64,000 nucleotides of DNA from Enoplolaimus lenunculus (GCA_030248215.1 JASANG010004086.1:1-64000); one strand, 5' to 3'. Counted from the stretch's first letter, positions 45,676-59,600 are shown. Program-made: numbers and translations. Notes: a model not told the origin generated them from the sequence alone.

Positions 45676-47457
45676 TTAAATATCTTCTTTTAATGAAAGA
45701 ACAAGAATAAGAATTTTTTCTTCAAATTCAAAATTTGGCGACGGCTTTTCACGTACAAATTCTACAATATCACGATCACTGCATTTAGCGTTGTTTTGCA
45801 GTGCCGGCAGACAGCGACACAACAAATATTTGCACCAGTCTGCCTTTGCTATTTTAACCGGACAACTGATTGCGTAGCATTCTTGAGTGTAACACTTGGC
45901 CTGAAAATTTACAGAACATATTTGAACTCCGCTCAGCGCGCAATATTAAATTATACTTTTTGGACTAAAACCACTGTATTTCATTGGAACAGAATATTAC
46001 ATATAATGTTTTCGATCGGAGATCTTATTTGTCATGGTTGAGAATGTTTCAAGTTATTTGCCAGAGAATGCTGTTCACTTAAGTGATCAAGTTTATTCGT
46101 TTGCCTATAAAAGTATTGCTTGTCTGTTTACAACATTATCTATTGCGCAGTTGCCGACGCTAAAGTGGGTCTTCATTTTGAGTCCCACTCAATAATAAAT
46201 AGCAGTCTGTAACCAAATAACGATGAGGGTTGTCCGTTGAAGAAGCAGAACAAATATCAGTTCCTCTTTCCTATTCGGGACACTACAGTACTCGTATTCA
46301 TATTGCGCTGTAAAATTGCAAAATTATCTGAATTGATTTATATTTGAACTGAAAATCATTTACCTCGCCGACACTTTTGATAATGACTTCTCTGGATGGC
46401 GATGTTTTGCGCCATTTATCCATGCCGTTGTCAGGCAAAGGAACGGGTGGATTTTTGGGTCGTGTAATGATAAATATACTTGAGTCTTGATCTTTAAGAA
46501 GTGACCGCAACGCCTGCAGAAATGAACCAAACGACGGCTCAACTTCATGAAGCATTTCTCGCAAAATAATTACATCAAAGCGATCAGTGATGCTTTGAAG
46601 TTTTGCGTTGAAATCGGTGTTATCCAAATTCAATTGACCAATATTGTGCACTTTTATTCGATTCGATGTTGGAGCTAAATCGTCCTTACGAATTGCCGCT
46701 ACGATTTGTTTTGCCTGTGACGAACACATACATTTATAACAGAACAAAACATGAAAGAAAATGAAAGTTTAGGCAAAAGACTAGACAGAATGAAAACTGA
46801 TATATTAAGCAGCAATGTCTTCGTTGAAATTTAATTTAAGCGTATATATCTTAAAATTAATACAAAATATCTAGTGCTGCTGGGTTTTAGTACGTTTACA
46901 ATTGACTGTTTCATAGCAAAGTTATACCCGATCCGAGCCAAGTCCTAACTTCCCAATTAGGATACTATTTACGCCTTACGGTATTAAATTTGGTGTACTC
47001 AAATGAAGGTCTGAAACTTTCTTTCCTCCGGTACCGATTTTAAGGTTCGCCCCGAACCGTCGGTGCAGTATCTAAAAACCGCGTGCCAAATAAAAAATTA
47101 CTATTTCACCTGAATTAGAAAAGAGGTTTAAGTTTCTAGGGACCCAAAAAAATTTTCAAGGGGGGGCTGAGCTTTCTTGGCCTTCTCTAGCTACGGTTAA
47201 CCTGGGCTGGTTCTATTGATGAACCTGCAAGAATTTTTTACCTTTAACTTTTCGCCAATAATGCTGCTAAAAATTCCGCGATCAATGCTGAAATCAAGTA
47301 TTTCAATTCCACTTTTGTGTTCGAGTTTCTGTTCTATCCAATTGTAAACTTCGCGATGAAATTCTTTTTCGAACTGTTCCACCACTCTAGCATATTCATC
47401 ATCAGACACAGCTTCGACATGGGATAAGTCAGTAATACCTCCGTTATTATTGGTCAT
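45676..47457 (-). CDS. SAM-dependent methyltransferase-like protein, three exons
   Basis: Exons 47457-47242, 46714-46364 and 45900-45676, all in phase 0, give 263 residues. The pattern is that of an animal class-I methyltransferase family of small cytosolic enzymes: EVYNWIEQKLEHKSGIEILD leading into motif I, DRFDVIILREMLHEVEPSFG (motif IV region, usually 'D.I..K...HH'), SIFIITRPKNPPVPLPD (family 'IVTRP…..P'), and a C-terminal VKIAKADWCKYL…SDRDI.EF..E..SPNFEFEEKI block. Motif I reads ILDFSIDRGIFSS instead of the usual D-x-G-x-G-x-x, so SAM binding may be altered. Substrate unknown. I start at MTNNNGG (47457); an in-frame ATG lies at 47487. The second intron contains MITE family 1 copy 4. Confidence 0.75.
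46150..46291 (+). mobile_element. MITE family 1, copy 4 (internally deleted)
   Basis: CTTCATTTTGAGTCCCACTC, aataaatagcagtctgtaacc, aacaaatatcagttcctc and the end TATTCGGGACACTACAG are present in family order within 140 bp, so the middle is missing. It lies in the last intron of the methyltransferase-like gene. Confidence 0.65.
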
Positions 47458-47459
47458 TA

Positions 47460-50400
47460 TAAATTGCGCTATATATTGTCGGCACAACGCTGAATTATTA
47501 AACAGGTTATTCCTGGATACAAAATACTACTTCGGCAATTTGGTACTAAGCGTAAAGCCAAAAAACGCTCTGGTACTACACTACGTTTAATACAAGACTT
47601 AGCCATGCCTAAAGTATAAGCCTTTGTCTAAATATTTTTCTATTCCTTTAAGCCTTATTAACATGTACGCTGAGGATAGTGTACAAGGTCGCTGTTAAGG
47701 TCAAGACCTAATTAGTGAGTATTGGCGATTTGCACCAATTCGCCCTAGTTTTGTAAAATTTAGATGGCATAACTTCCTAACGGATGCTACACATCACACT
47801 AGGTCTACAACATCCATTCTATACAAAAAAGGGTGTATACAATAAACTAAGATAAAAATATTGTAAACAATGTAATGCTGGAAAGTTGCCGAAAATACGT
47901 ATGTAGAATAATAAAGATAAGTGAATGGGCTCGCTGTCAGGTACCGGTAACAAGTAAGCGGGAAGCACGCGCCCTAGAGTTCCCCAATACTTTGCCAGCG
48001 CATGAAATATTTTTGAGCTTTCTGACCAATTCGTAATTTTTAATAGGTTTGCGAAGATACGTCCAAAATTTTCCGCACTTCGCACAAGAAGTTACATTGC
48101 AGTAGCAGTTTTTGCGCTTTGGTACTGTCAGGTGTTTTGAGTGTGTGAGGAGTTGAGGACGCGACCGCATCATTCTATTACCGGAGGAGAAAATTTTCAT
48201 TCGTTTACAGAAAGTTACTTTTGTTCTGTGCATGAACTTTTTAGACCTGCAAGGTGTCTGCTGTTAGTATTTTCGCCTAAAAAACTCTAATTAGAACCAT
48301 ATAACTGCTGAAGCATGGCGCTGTTGCCTTACAATGCTACCACTCAATTTAGCGATATCGCATTGGTTCAGAAGCATAAAGCAGCCCACCAAACTCTAGC
48401 GATTGGTTGTTATTACTATCGGTGATCTAATTCATACAGGACATGCTGTCCCAGCCTCCTTATATTTATCCGCACTTGTAGTAATGCGCTAAAGTTTATA
48501 TAAAAATCAGCGCAAAGAAATATATATTATTTTATTTAGAAATGCAAAGGTGCGCACCCATAAAAGTGTTTTCTCGTTTAAAAATTGGCTTCGCCTCCGT
48601 GGAATAGAAACATACCACAGCCGGAAGTTGTTTAATGGTGATTTCCAACGTGTTGAAAATATAGTTGAATTTTCATAAACTTATTTCTTTCTATAGCAAA
48701 ATCTTGATATATCTTTTCCCACCTGGTTTTTAAACAATTAAAGAAATGCTGCAACAAGTCAAAGTTCATATGGACGAGTAAACAACACAATCTTTGAGTA
48801 CCACAGAACAATAATGAGTTTGAAAGGTACAGAAAGTGAATGTTCCAGTCAGATTTCGCTCGACGGCATTACAGCAATTTTAGAATTTCTGCACAATGCA
48901 TAAATGATATATTTCAGCCAAAAATTGCGGTGACGATGTGAAACATTCCAAGAATTTTCTCAAACAAGTTCCAGAAGTATTTAAAAACAGATGTACCTGC
49001 TCTAGCGTTTTCATATCAAGTGCAAGTCAGCGAAAATTTAACGGTCCATTTAAAGCGTTAATGTAAATATTTTTTCTGTACGCGTAAATTTTGAAGAACG
49101 GGTTTCTGTTTTCTCAATAGCGTAGAGGTATTACACGCTTTTATAAACAGAAGATTCAACTTTGCAGTGTACGTTTTGTATTTTAAACGAAAAATTATTT
49201 TTCATTTAATTTTAATACATTCTACAATATTTCTTTATTTGTTTGTCGAACAACTATGTTGCTTTTGGCTATGGCTGGCTTTATATCTCGTAATGCCGGA
49301 GGTCAACGAAACCTGCCGAAGCTGAGGGGAAATTATGCAGTAAAATTTATGGTTAACGTGACAGACTTCCTTTTGTAAACTGATGGCAACAGTCGAACAA
49401 CTTCTACTGCGCTCTCTGGATGCGCCACCCTACAACTGAGTTTTATCGGTTCATTGTACGCATTCTGTTAATATTTTTCATCAGGCGCTTATCAGTTTGC
49501 ATTTTTCTTGCGCTGTTGAATATTTAAAGTGGCCAGTGCACAGATCAGAGTGGTAACAAAGCCTACGGAAAAACTCCAAAGCGTAAGCTTACTACACGAC
49601 AGTCCATCAGAAAACGGTTCACCCCTGGTTTATACGCGGGCCAATACAGTGATTTTGCGATAATTTTTAAAGCAGCTCACATGTGAAATAAACTAAGATA
49701 GGTTTTATTCTTGAAAGGATTAAACTATAAAATTCTCGGAATATAAACCATAAAAATCAGTGTTACGATATAGAAAGTAGTAAATTAGTGACATTTTTAA
49801 AGTATATGAAGTGTTGAATTTAAAATACACTTGAGAGAACCTCAAGATATCTTACATTCAAATTAACCCCTTTTCATATTGAGTTGCCTATGGTCAACTC
49901 AGCGCAGTGTATATACGTTATAATATCGCACCGTGTTTAACAATTGCAACACGTATACATAGTACTAAATATAGTACTAAATGACCACAGACGTGAGAGC
50001 CCCCTCTGGATCTAGCGTCAAGCTCCTATAGCTGAGTGGTGATGGTATACGCCTCCCACCAGTTACTGGAGTTCGAATCCTAGCATAAAAGTAGGTCTCA
50101 AGGGAAATAGAAAATATTCATTCGAGAAGGTTAATATCTCGTAGTTTTAGAACACAATTTTTTTTTCAAATCAACTATTTTACGAATCAATTTTTTTAAC
50201 TTAATCCTGCTACAAAGGCCCAGATTTCTGAACAACCTTAGAATTTAAGTTCCAAAATTAAGGCAATACGCGCTGGGCGTACAAACGAGATCTAAATATT
50301 GTCTCAAACTTTCGATTATTTCTCAAATGCAACTGTTTTTGTGCACCTCACTAAATAGTTCCCTTACTATTATATTCCATATGATGGTAAAGCACATTTA

Positions 50401-50615
50401 GTAAACATAAAAGCAAAAGAAAATGCGACTATAAACCCAAACAAAAATCACAAACCAGGCACTAAACAGAAAATAACAACTCTGTAGAAACATTCAATCG
50501 GAGTACACGAACACTTTGCAATCATTGCATGAAAAATTAGAAACGGTTATTTCTGCCAAAATACAAAACAAACCCGTCAAATGTGCATTCAGTTTCGACG
50601 CATTGCGTATTCTGT
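47460..50615. other. Gene-free stretch between methyltransferase and SCCPDH
   Basis: AT-rich. A GGCC-TIR right end (CCCCTGGTTTATACGCGGGCC, ending about 49648) and a tRNA-like sequence near 50020 are the only recognisable items. Frames at 47819-48233 on the minus strand overlap in two registers and show no domain. Confidence 0.45.
50017..50086 (+). repeat. tRNA-like sequence (SINE head or tRNA relic)
   Basis: TAGCTGAGTGGTGATGG resembles a pol III A-box and GGAGTTCGAATCC a B-box, spaced as in a tRNA. The acceptor and T stems do not pair well, so I do not call a functional tRNA. Confidence 0.4.
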
Positions 50616-53600
50616 TCAATTTATCGCTGATGGTGGACTAATAAGAGTATATTTGATGCCACGCGATTCAAGCCGTTGAATCAAATCTGTCTTTTCGAAA
50701 AGCGCCCCGGGAGCAAAGACTCCACCTCTATAAAAATTAATGCAATACAAAGAATCTTGACCGCTTGTTACTGCTGCTATTTGGAAAATACCACAGTTTT
50801 AATTATAAAAGTATAACAGACAACACAGATCCGAAAACTGCAGCGTAGAGTTTTTAATAAAAATGTTAACAACGGAGCCAGAACCCGCCGAGCTAACAAA
50901 ATCGGACCCAAAATCAAATTTAACCAGTGCCGAAATCAAACGCCAACTTCTTGATACTTAAATTTTGTTATAAAATTACATACACGTTTTAGTTATATAA
51001 AGCTAAGCACTACACGGAGTTTTCTATCCTGAAATATTAAATCAATTCATCAGATAACGTACCCTGGAGGCAAACTGTGCCGTTCCTCGACAATTGTCTG
51101 GGCGCACGCAACCAGGCAAGCCGATGTCGCAACGTAGCCAGGGTCTGCAATTAAAATAGAAGATATTCTGTTAAAAATTCGATTAAATTTCGAAATGATT
51201 TGGATGAGACAAAATTATACTTTTTGAAACTAGAATATTTTTTGCAAATTAAATTTCCTGCCATTTACTACTTAGCTGCGTTTTACATCAAAAAAGTTCA
51301 GGTAAGGCTCTTATTTAGATATAGACACAAAAAAGTCCAAACAGGTTAAGCTAGAACTGCTAATCTGCTTCGCAGCCTTAACTGTAATCAAACATTGCGG
51401 AAAATTTTTAAAAACATTTTTTCACCTGGGCCATCTACACGAACAACAATGTCAGTATCTGGAGCCGTTGTGTGTTTTTCGTCTCGGCTTGCCATCGTAT
51501 CTGACCAGCCATTGCCGAACAGCCAATACGAGAAACCGGCTTCTTTTACCTGTAACATTTCAAGTCGCTTGGTCCGTTGCATTTACATAGAACAGACGCT
51601 TCGCTTGGCGCCTGTTTTCCCACAAAACTCAGTCTTGCTGATTCATCGAGTTTTGCTGTCCCTTTCAATAATCAATATTTACAAAACTTTGCAATAATTC
51701 ATAATTCTTACAACAAAATAGAAATTTTCTGTATCCATTGCCACAAAATATACTAACTGGACTTCCATCCATTGCCACAAAACATTACTAACAGGACTTC
51801 TTTAATATCCAAGAAGTAGTACTTGGCTAGGATAGCTTCTAATTGCAATCAAAAAGCTAACAGTTCGAAAGCCATAGTACGATGCTCAATGCATGTGCAT
51901 TTACCGTCCATAAAGCTAAAAGTACACCAAAAATTTATAAAAGAAAACTTGCCTGTTCGCGTGTTGGTCCCTTTTTTGTAAATTTTCCAAACGTGAATAT
52001 TTCAGGATACTGAAATTTCAAAACATAACCGCGAAGTCCATCTCATAGTACTATATATTATCTATCAAAATATTTCCCCCAAATTAAACTTTTTTAATGT
52101 TAATAATAACATAGTATTGCGCGTTTGCTAGCATATTTGGTTGCTTTACTCAAATTGTGTTGTGCAATGATGATTTACAGAGGTAGAATGTAGCTTTCAG
52201 AAAAAGATTCAGCTTTTGGATGCATGGTTTACTAAAATCCTTTAAAGTGCCGCAATTTAGACAAAAACTTAGAAAATGTACGTACCTTTTCCAATAATTC
52301 ACGACCCTTTTGGATATTTGCCATCGCAAAAAACATTATACCCCAAAGTACAAAGCAAATCGAATTGAAAAGAGACCCACATCGAAAGAATGTATTTATA
52401 GCAAACTGAAATATCACAATATTGTTAAATTAAATTCAAGCCTCAGAAGTCTCACGACTAAGCTTTGCATGTGAACGTAATGTCAAGTCGATAATCGTGG
52501 GATTTTCTAACGTTCAGAAAGGCATCTATGGCGAGATATAACAAAATCTCTTAATATACAACATAATAATGTGTACTTAAATTATATGCTTAACGAAAAT
52601 GTAACTTTAATCCTAAACCACAACATTCACTATGCAATTAAATCACACATTTAAAATACTGCAATAAGAATTCACTTACAGGCCGTTCATTTCGGTTTAC
52701 GTAATCGTACATCAGTGAGCGGTACACTACTGATTTATCAGATCCCATGAAAGGCAGACACCATCCTTCAACGCCATCATGATAAAACATTGGCTTTCTA
52801 AAGTAAAAACAAGTTTATGCCCACAAAATGACAAAAGAATGGCTATTGCAAGGCAGAATATCAGTAAGCTATAAAACAGTACAAATCATTTTCTGTGTAT
52901 GCCAAGGTATTAAGAGTGGGTTGATAAGTGTTCAACGTTCATTTTAAAGCCATATAGAAAGTTTAAACCAAACTCAAGAAATGCACTACGGCGAAAGAAG
53001 TCTCAATCTCAGTTTAAACTTTCTGAGACTCTCGTAGTCTCAGTCTCAGATTTTGAAAAGCTAAGTCTCGGTATTGGTTGCAGGAGGTGTAAGTATGAGG
53101 TCTATCAAAATTTTTCTAGCTGGATTCCGTTTCACAGCTGTGAACTATAAAAACAAGCATACAAGGTTGCAGAAAACACAGCCGGTGCCATGGTAACGTG
53201 CAATCTGATATCCGTTTAGTACGAACATTTTTGTACATATGTTGCAAATATACACCGGAACCTCTGGTATTTCAATATTAACATTCAGACGAATTCATGA
53301 TCATGAAAAATAATTAATAAGGGTTGCGCCATACTTTTGTGGACGTCCGGTGCAGTCCGTCTCCGTCCGGCACCATACGGTATCGTACGTAAGTATGTGC
53401 CGATACTAAAAATTTTGCCGATGCCGATTCCAACTTCAATACTCCATGCTTAATCAAGAGATAGAATGCTATATTACATCATCATATGAAGACTTGAACC
53501 TTAACGATCATTAACGATTAAAACTTTATAAGAACGGTTCATTTCAATTAATTTTTTCAAACACAAACATAAGAGAGAACTCAGTTTCCCTGAAAAGACA

Positions 53601-56600
53601 CACTGATATAAGCCCAGAAATGAAATTGATAGCATTCCAATTGATTGTTAAGTGCAAAAACTATCGGCAAAAAATCGGTTATGTTTTTGCAGTGCCGATG
53701 CCGATATTCACGGAAAGTGCCGATTGCTACTGATGCCGATTAATCGGCACATCCCTAATCGTACGTGCGTAGTTCAAGTACAATGCCGCACGGTGACGTA
53801 CAATGATGGACGGCGCCGTATGACGAGTATAGCGTCCCCCTAATACGTACATTCCTATGCTTTACGTAATACGAAACGCTACGTATTATGGCTTTATATC
53901 CGGTACCCGTTTAACAAAAACAGAAGCAAAGTTAATCAATTAGACTGTTAACATACGCTTTTCATAACGTGCACGAATGTTGCGAAAGATAACGAGAAAA
54001 TAAAAAAGCGCTACAAAATGATTTTAAATATTGTACAACTTTGATAGACTTTACTTTTGCGCTTAATCAGGTGCTGTTAAACGGGAAAATATGTTGACGA
54101 GAGTGTTAGCTGTTTCTCTGATCAGCAATTCATCAGTTTACTTAAGAAATGAGACATTCTTAGACACATATATTTTTTCAGCCATGCCAATCTTTAAAAA
54201 TTAAAATTTAAATGACCACGTCAATATTCGTTCCCTCATAGATAGACAGATATTGAGACGAAGGTGTATGTGTGCAGGCTACAGAGATTTAATACACTAC
54301 CATTCCTTATTGTATCGGTAACTACTGGCAAGCGGTCACAATATTTGAATAGATTTTACCACAAAACAAATAAAATTTCTACACAGATCAGCACAATTTT
54401 TTGCAACTTAAGATGAAGTAGTAACTTTGTGTATTGTCTCATTTAAATAAAATGAAAATGTGACACTGCTATTTTAAGGTTTTGCAGATGCTTTTAAGCC
54501 TGCGGAGCCCACACAGAGCTCTGACGAATAAACACATTCGAAATTTCTTTAGCTTTCACAAACAAAATGCCCACTTCAACATTAAATTGTTTTATATTGG
54601 GATGAGAACAGAAAAGCGCAAAGTTAGATGAGTTTGAATCTAACTCCCTAATCGAATTGTGCTTAATTTCATTACGATTTTTCCACAAATCCATGTTGCA
54701 TAGCTCACTTATAGCTGCTTAGTACACTTGTCAAATACACTTAAAAGAGTTAGAATAAAGACTGGTTGTATGTTTGTCAACATACTTTAATACGAGTCAT
54801 ATGCAACCAAATTATCGTTTACCACTCCATACAACATACATAAAGAAAACTACTGAATTGTATAAGCTGGCTTCTCCACAGCTTGAAAATTTCCGCCGGG
54901 GGGGCGTGTCCTGGGGGGGCCCCAGGAGTTTCCTGGGGGGCAGCTAATTTTGCTGGGGGGTAGTTTTCCTGGGCCCCCCCAGATGATCTGGGGGGTCCTG
55001 GGGGGCAGGCTCAAAATTTTGCAAGCCGACTTTTTGGACCAATTTTTATTCTAGATCGTGTTTCCAACTCAACTGAAGATTACTCATCGCTCCACATGAC
55101 AAAAATTCCCCGCAAACGCTAATAACAATAATTTTAACTAATATTACTGACAACTTTACCAGAAGTTGAAAGAAGCACAATTATATAAAATATAGATAAT
55201 CTATAATTGAAACTGTGATTAACATATATTTTATATATTAGTCACAGCTTCAATTTATCATAAGGCTCAGGCGGGTTGAACATGTTGCTGCAAGGTACTT
55301 TCGAATGCTGTATGCCCTGAAACGGTCTTTATATAATTGTGCTTTTTTCAGTTCATTATTGAATTGTACTAGTTACTACCGGTATTTGTAACGCTATTAA
55401 AAAATTATGAGTACTCAGCGTAATATAAAATCACATTTTGCCGAATATCCGCCAAAAAAGTCCAGGTCTATATGTTTTAACATTGAAAATTTTTGGCTTA
55501 GCAAAGTCCTGGGGGGCCCAGCAAAAAAATTTGCTGGGGGGCGGCCGAAAATTCGCCGGGGGGCCTTTCCTGGGGCGGCAAAATTTTCGCCGGGGGGAAA
55601 AATGAAAATTTCGAAAAGTGCTGGGGCCCCCCCTGTGGAGAAGCCAGTATAAGTACCAAAGAAATTCAAGTCGTAAACCAATTTTTTCAACAGAATCTTT
55701 GATATATCAAAAGATTACGGATAATTTCTGACTGATGCACTGAATACATGAGTTGCAATTTAATTTTGAGAATAACATGATTCCCAAACACTGCAAATTC
55801 TTTCATAAACTCCAAATTCGTGAGAGAATTATGAATCGAAACATTCTGTCTAAAATTATTTTATGCTTAGTAGTTAGAGTGTATTTAAGAGAAAGAAGTA
55901 TTATCTCATCGTCATCGACACTTGTTGTAACATGAAAAACAGCCGATTGCCCAACAAATTCTTTCAACAGAGACAAGTTCTTCAAAAACTTTATGGGCCT
56001 CCGCAGCTCCCCTACAAATGGAAGCCCCGAATTCTGTATGAGGACTTCAGACATTTCTTTCTGAAATTCAAGAAGCTGTTGGCATAAATAGAATATCGCC
56101 ATGCGACTCTAGTAGATTTGACGTGCCATTGCATCTAGTAAGTATCAATATTTTAACAGCGTTACACCAAAAACGAACTTTTAAAGACGTCACAGGGCAT
56201 ACATACGTCATAGACTGGTATGAATGAAATCAGTTTGATGCCTTTTGTATGAAATCAGTTGATGCCTTTTGTCATGCGTGTAACATAATATACAATATAT
56301 TACGTACCGTTTTGGCAATGGAAAATCGGATATCGGAAGCCGTTGTTTAAACAACTTTTTGCGTATTGGACCCAACTCTTTGCGATTCGCAATTCCGTAG
56401 ATCATTGAGTGGAATGTACCAAAGTTAATGCTTCCACCCTTTGAACCAGTTTTGAATTCAGCAACAGTTTCGATGCCATTCGTATCACCTATAAAAATGA
56501 TCCAATAAATTTCCAACAGGTTCGAAATTTCAGCTTGCTGTATAGCGGTTCATCAACATGAATGGAAATATGATTGATTATATAAGTCTAATAAAGTTAT

Positions 56601-59600
56601 TTATTATATGCGATTGTTCTTCAACTGGATCCTAAGCTAAACGCGATTTGATCTAGCACTAGCACGTACTAAATTATAAAGGACACTTCTAACCTGTAAT
56701 GCATGCAGCCACTCCAACGGTCGTAAACTACTGAATAATATGTACTTTAGAGGATGCCAAGTTAGCTTCGGAGAGCCACATTCCTGCGGTTGTGGTCCCG
56801 AACACCATAAGTTGCTTTTAACAAACTGACACAAATCCGGGCTAACACTTTAATTTAATTCAGCAAACATATATTTTTGTTCACTGGGCTTTTTGAAGTA
56901 CTTATACTTATCATTCGGAACCAAGTTCACTGCCAAACTTGTACCTTAATACGTATAACGGTTCATTCAACAGGGATGGGCGGTAGACCAAAGAGGTAAA
57001 AAAGCGATGGCCATTGGCAATCACAAAAATTTTCCTTAGATCGCATTTTTGGCCCGGAAGTACTTGCGCATTTAATATTCGGGACCATAGCAGTACGTAA
57101 TCCGTTATTATATGATGACCATATGAAAGAGTTTGCATATGGAGCTTGCACTTGCATACCAGGCATTTTTTGCTTCAAATACTGGATCCCCGTTTCAATT
57201 GGAATGCTGTCGAAACCGCAAGCGCCTACCACGTAGCAACCATTTTGTTTGGCTAGCTCGTCGTAGTTCAACTGCATTGATTCCAAATACTAGAACCACA
57301 AATCTATCAAATAAAACTATAGTCGGCCTAATGAATAATAAGTTAGAACGTTTGTATGGGCTATTGACTATTACCTTGAGTGAAAATGACAAAATGATAT
57401 TCGACCAAAACTAGCGTGAAAGAATGAGAATTGAAATAGGTACTTATTTATTCAGTGACACAATGAATAGCAAAATTCGCATTAGAATCTTTTTGAATTT
57501 TTTTTGGACAGGCGCGTACACAGGATTTGATTTCGGAGTGGGTCCGCTCCCATACACATACACATTTAAGCTAATCTATTGAGAATGACACAACGGCCCG
57601 CAAAATTCTCCATATAGAATCTTTCGGAAAATTTTTAACAGTCGCATATGCAGGATTTGATATCGGAGGGGGTCCACTCTCATACACAGCAGATTTAAGC
57701 TCCGGACCGTATTTTTTAACTTTTCCGTCAAACCAATTCTAATCCACTGCACTGCTGCACAAATTTTCAAAAAATTTGCTATGATTTCAGTTCCGGTACG
57801 TACTGGACTCTGTTAGGGTATCGATTCTTGCAAAATTGGCGTGCATGGCACATTTTGGCTATCAGACATTAGAAAATATGCGCGCCATAAATCTACAGCG
57901 CAGTCCAGGTCGGTATACGTATCCCCCACTTTCTGAGCATTTGCTGGTTCGCGGCGGAGTGTTGGGGTATCAATCGTGCCCACCCGGTTCGCAACCGGGG
58001 AAAATTTCTGAATGGGTGGCAGCAGAATTGTTAACAAAGCATCGGCTGCACTTGCCAGTGTATAGTTACGTTTAAAAATAAGCACATAGTCAAAAACAAC
58101 CATATAAATAATAAACACAAATCAAATATATAACACACATGATCTAGAGGGAGAAGGTACGTTTAATCCACACTTTTGATGTTTTTCCCAAAAATGTAAG
58201 AAACGTAAAATTAGCCGGGAGAAGCAATCTTGATTGGGGAAGAGGCTGAACCAATGGAAAATCTTAAGTGGAAGGTGGCTTTTCATAAGAGTGGGTACTC
58301 CCAGTAGCGACCCCACAGTTTTGCGTTTAAAGACTTTACAAAAACAGTTAATGTCCGTAATTTGTTAAAGGCGTGACTAGATATATACGCGTCATAAAAT
58401 CAGGTAAATCCGGTTCCTGCATTTGATTCAGGATTTGGGCATCCTAAATGGTGCGTTTACACCATTAAATGCCATAAAATAGCCTTAAAATGAATTTTTC
58501 GGTAACAATTATTTTTGTTTTGTGGTTCCGGTATTTTTTGACTTTCGGCTGCACCCTGCTTACAATTGGTTCACCGCTGATATCAACATGCGACGTTCCA
58601 TTTTCAACGCATGCTTTTACAACTGGTTCCCCATAGAAGCGATACTAAAACAAAAAACTTAATCACTGTTATCAACACCATGTCGCACCCAGTAAGCGTA
58701 ATTGAAAGATCACTCGATGGATATATATACGTAATTTTAACGTAGGTAGTCCCAACAAATTATTGTGGTTCCAATTTCACGTAAATAAATGATGGAACAA
58801 ACTAATGTGCAACAACAGTAAAAGTTAAGGTGTACGTATTTCGCTATTTTTAAAAACGTTGGCGTTGCAGAGTTGGAATCAGTTCAACTAGTACTGTACG
58901 TAATCATTAAAACAATGAATTATAACGAATCAAAGCATAAGCGATTAAATCTGTCATTTTTCAGAAGCTATAAATTAAATTATTTAAAACTTGAAAACGA
59001 ACACCATCGTAACCTTACAAATTTTTCTGTTCTTCATCCATGCAAAATTGAGAAATTCAATCGAAACTTTCGGTTTTGACTATGTTTGTTCTGACGAATA
59101 TTTTGCGTTTGAGAAAATTTAATAAACCTTTTGTCATATGCCCTGTGAACGTACCGGACCAACAACATTCAACACAACCTTCGCTGATTTCGCCATATTC
59201 ACTAGACTAGGCTCGTCGTTTACGTCAGCAATTATCACAGGAACAGTACTGAGGTCTTTTCCTATATTTCAATAGCGGGTAAAATTATTATTGAGCGAAG
59301 CTCGGAGTTTCGCTCAGCGTTTTATTGTTTGTGCACGGGTTCGAAAGGTAGATCTCCGTCTGTTCGTCCATCCGCCCATTCGAAAGGAATCCTAAGACCG
59401 CTGAACTGATTTCAATAAACGTTTTTTGTTTGAACGCCCGTCATCCTGGGGTGTTAACTTCGCATTGGTGTTTTAAAATTGTATGCCACTGAATATAGTT
59501 AGCTAAAAGCTAATTTGCATATATACTAGCTTAATTGCTTAAGTGTGTTCGAACTTCGGTTAATACATGTAGTCCCACTACGACTGGTTATTGAGCGAAG

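Noticed and set aside
50017-50086. Functional tRNA gene
   Set aside because: A- and B-box-like strings are present but the acceptor and T stems do not pair; kept only as a tRNA-like repeat.
55922-56060. Block reading NSGLPFVGELRR taken at first as the SCCPDH 'IPFMGSD' exon
   Set aside because: The true homologous exon (LPFMGSDKSVVYRS) lies at 52680-52797 and joins in phase; this block belongs elsewhere, possibly to the interleaved candidate.
57836-58075. Plus-strand frame opposite the open block in SCCPDH intron 3
   Set aside because: The minus-strand frame is longer and fits the strand of neighbouring candidate exons; the plus frame shows no family features.
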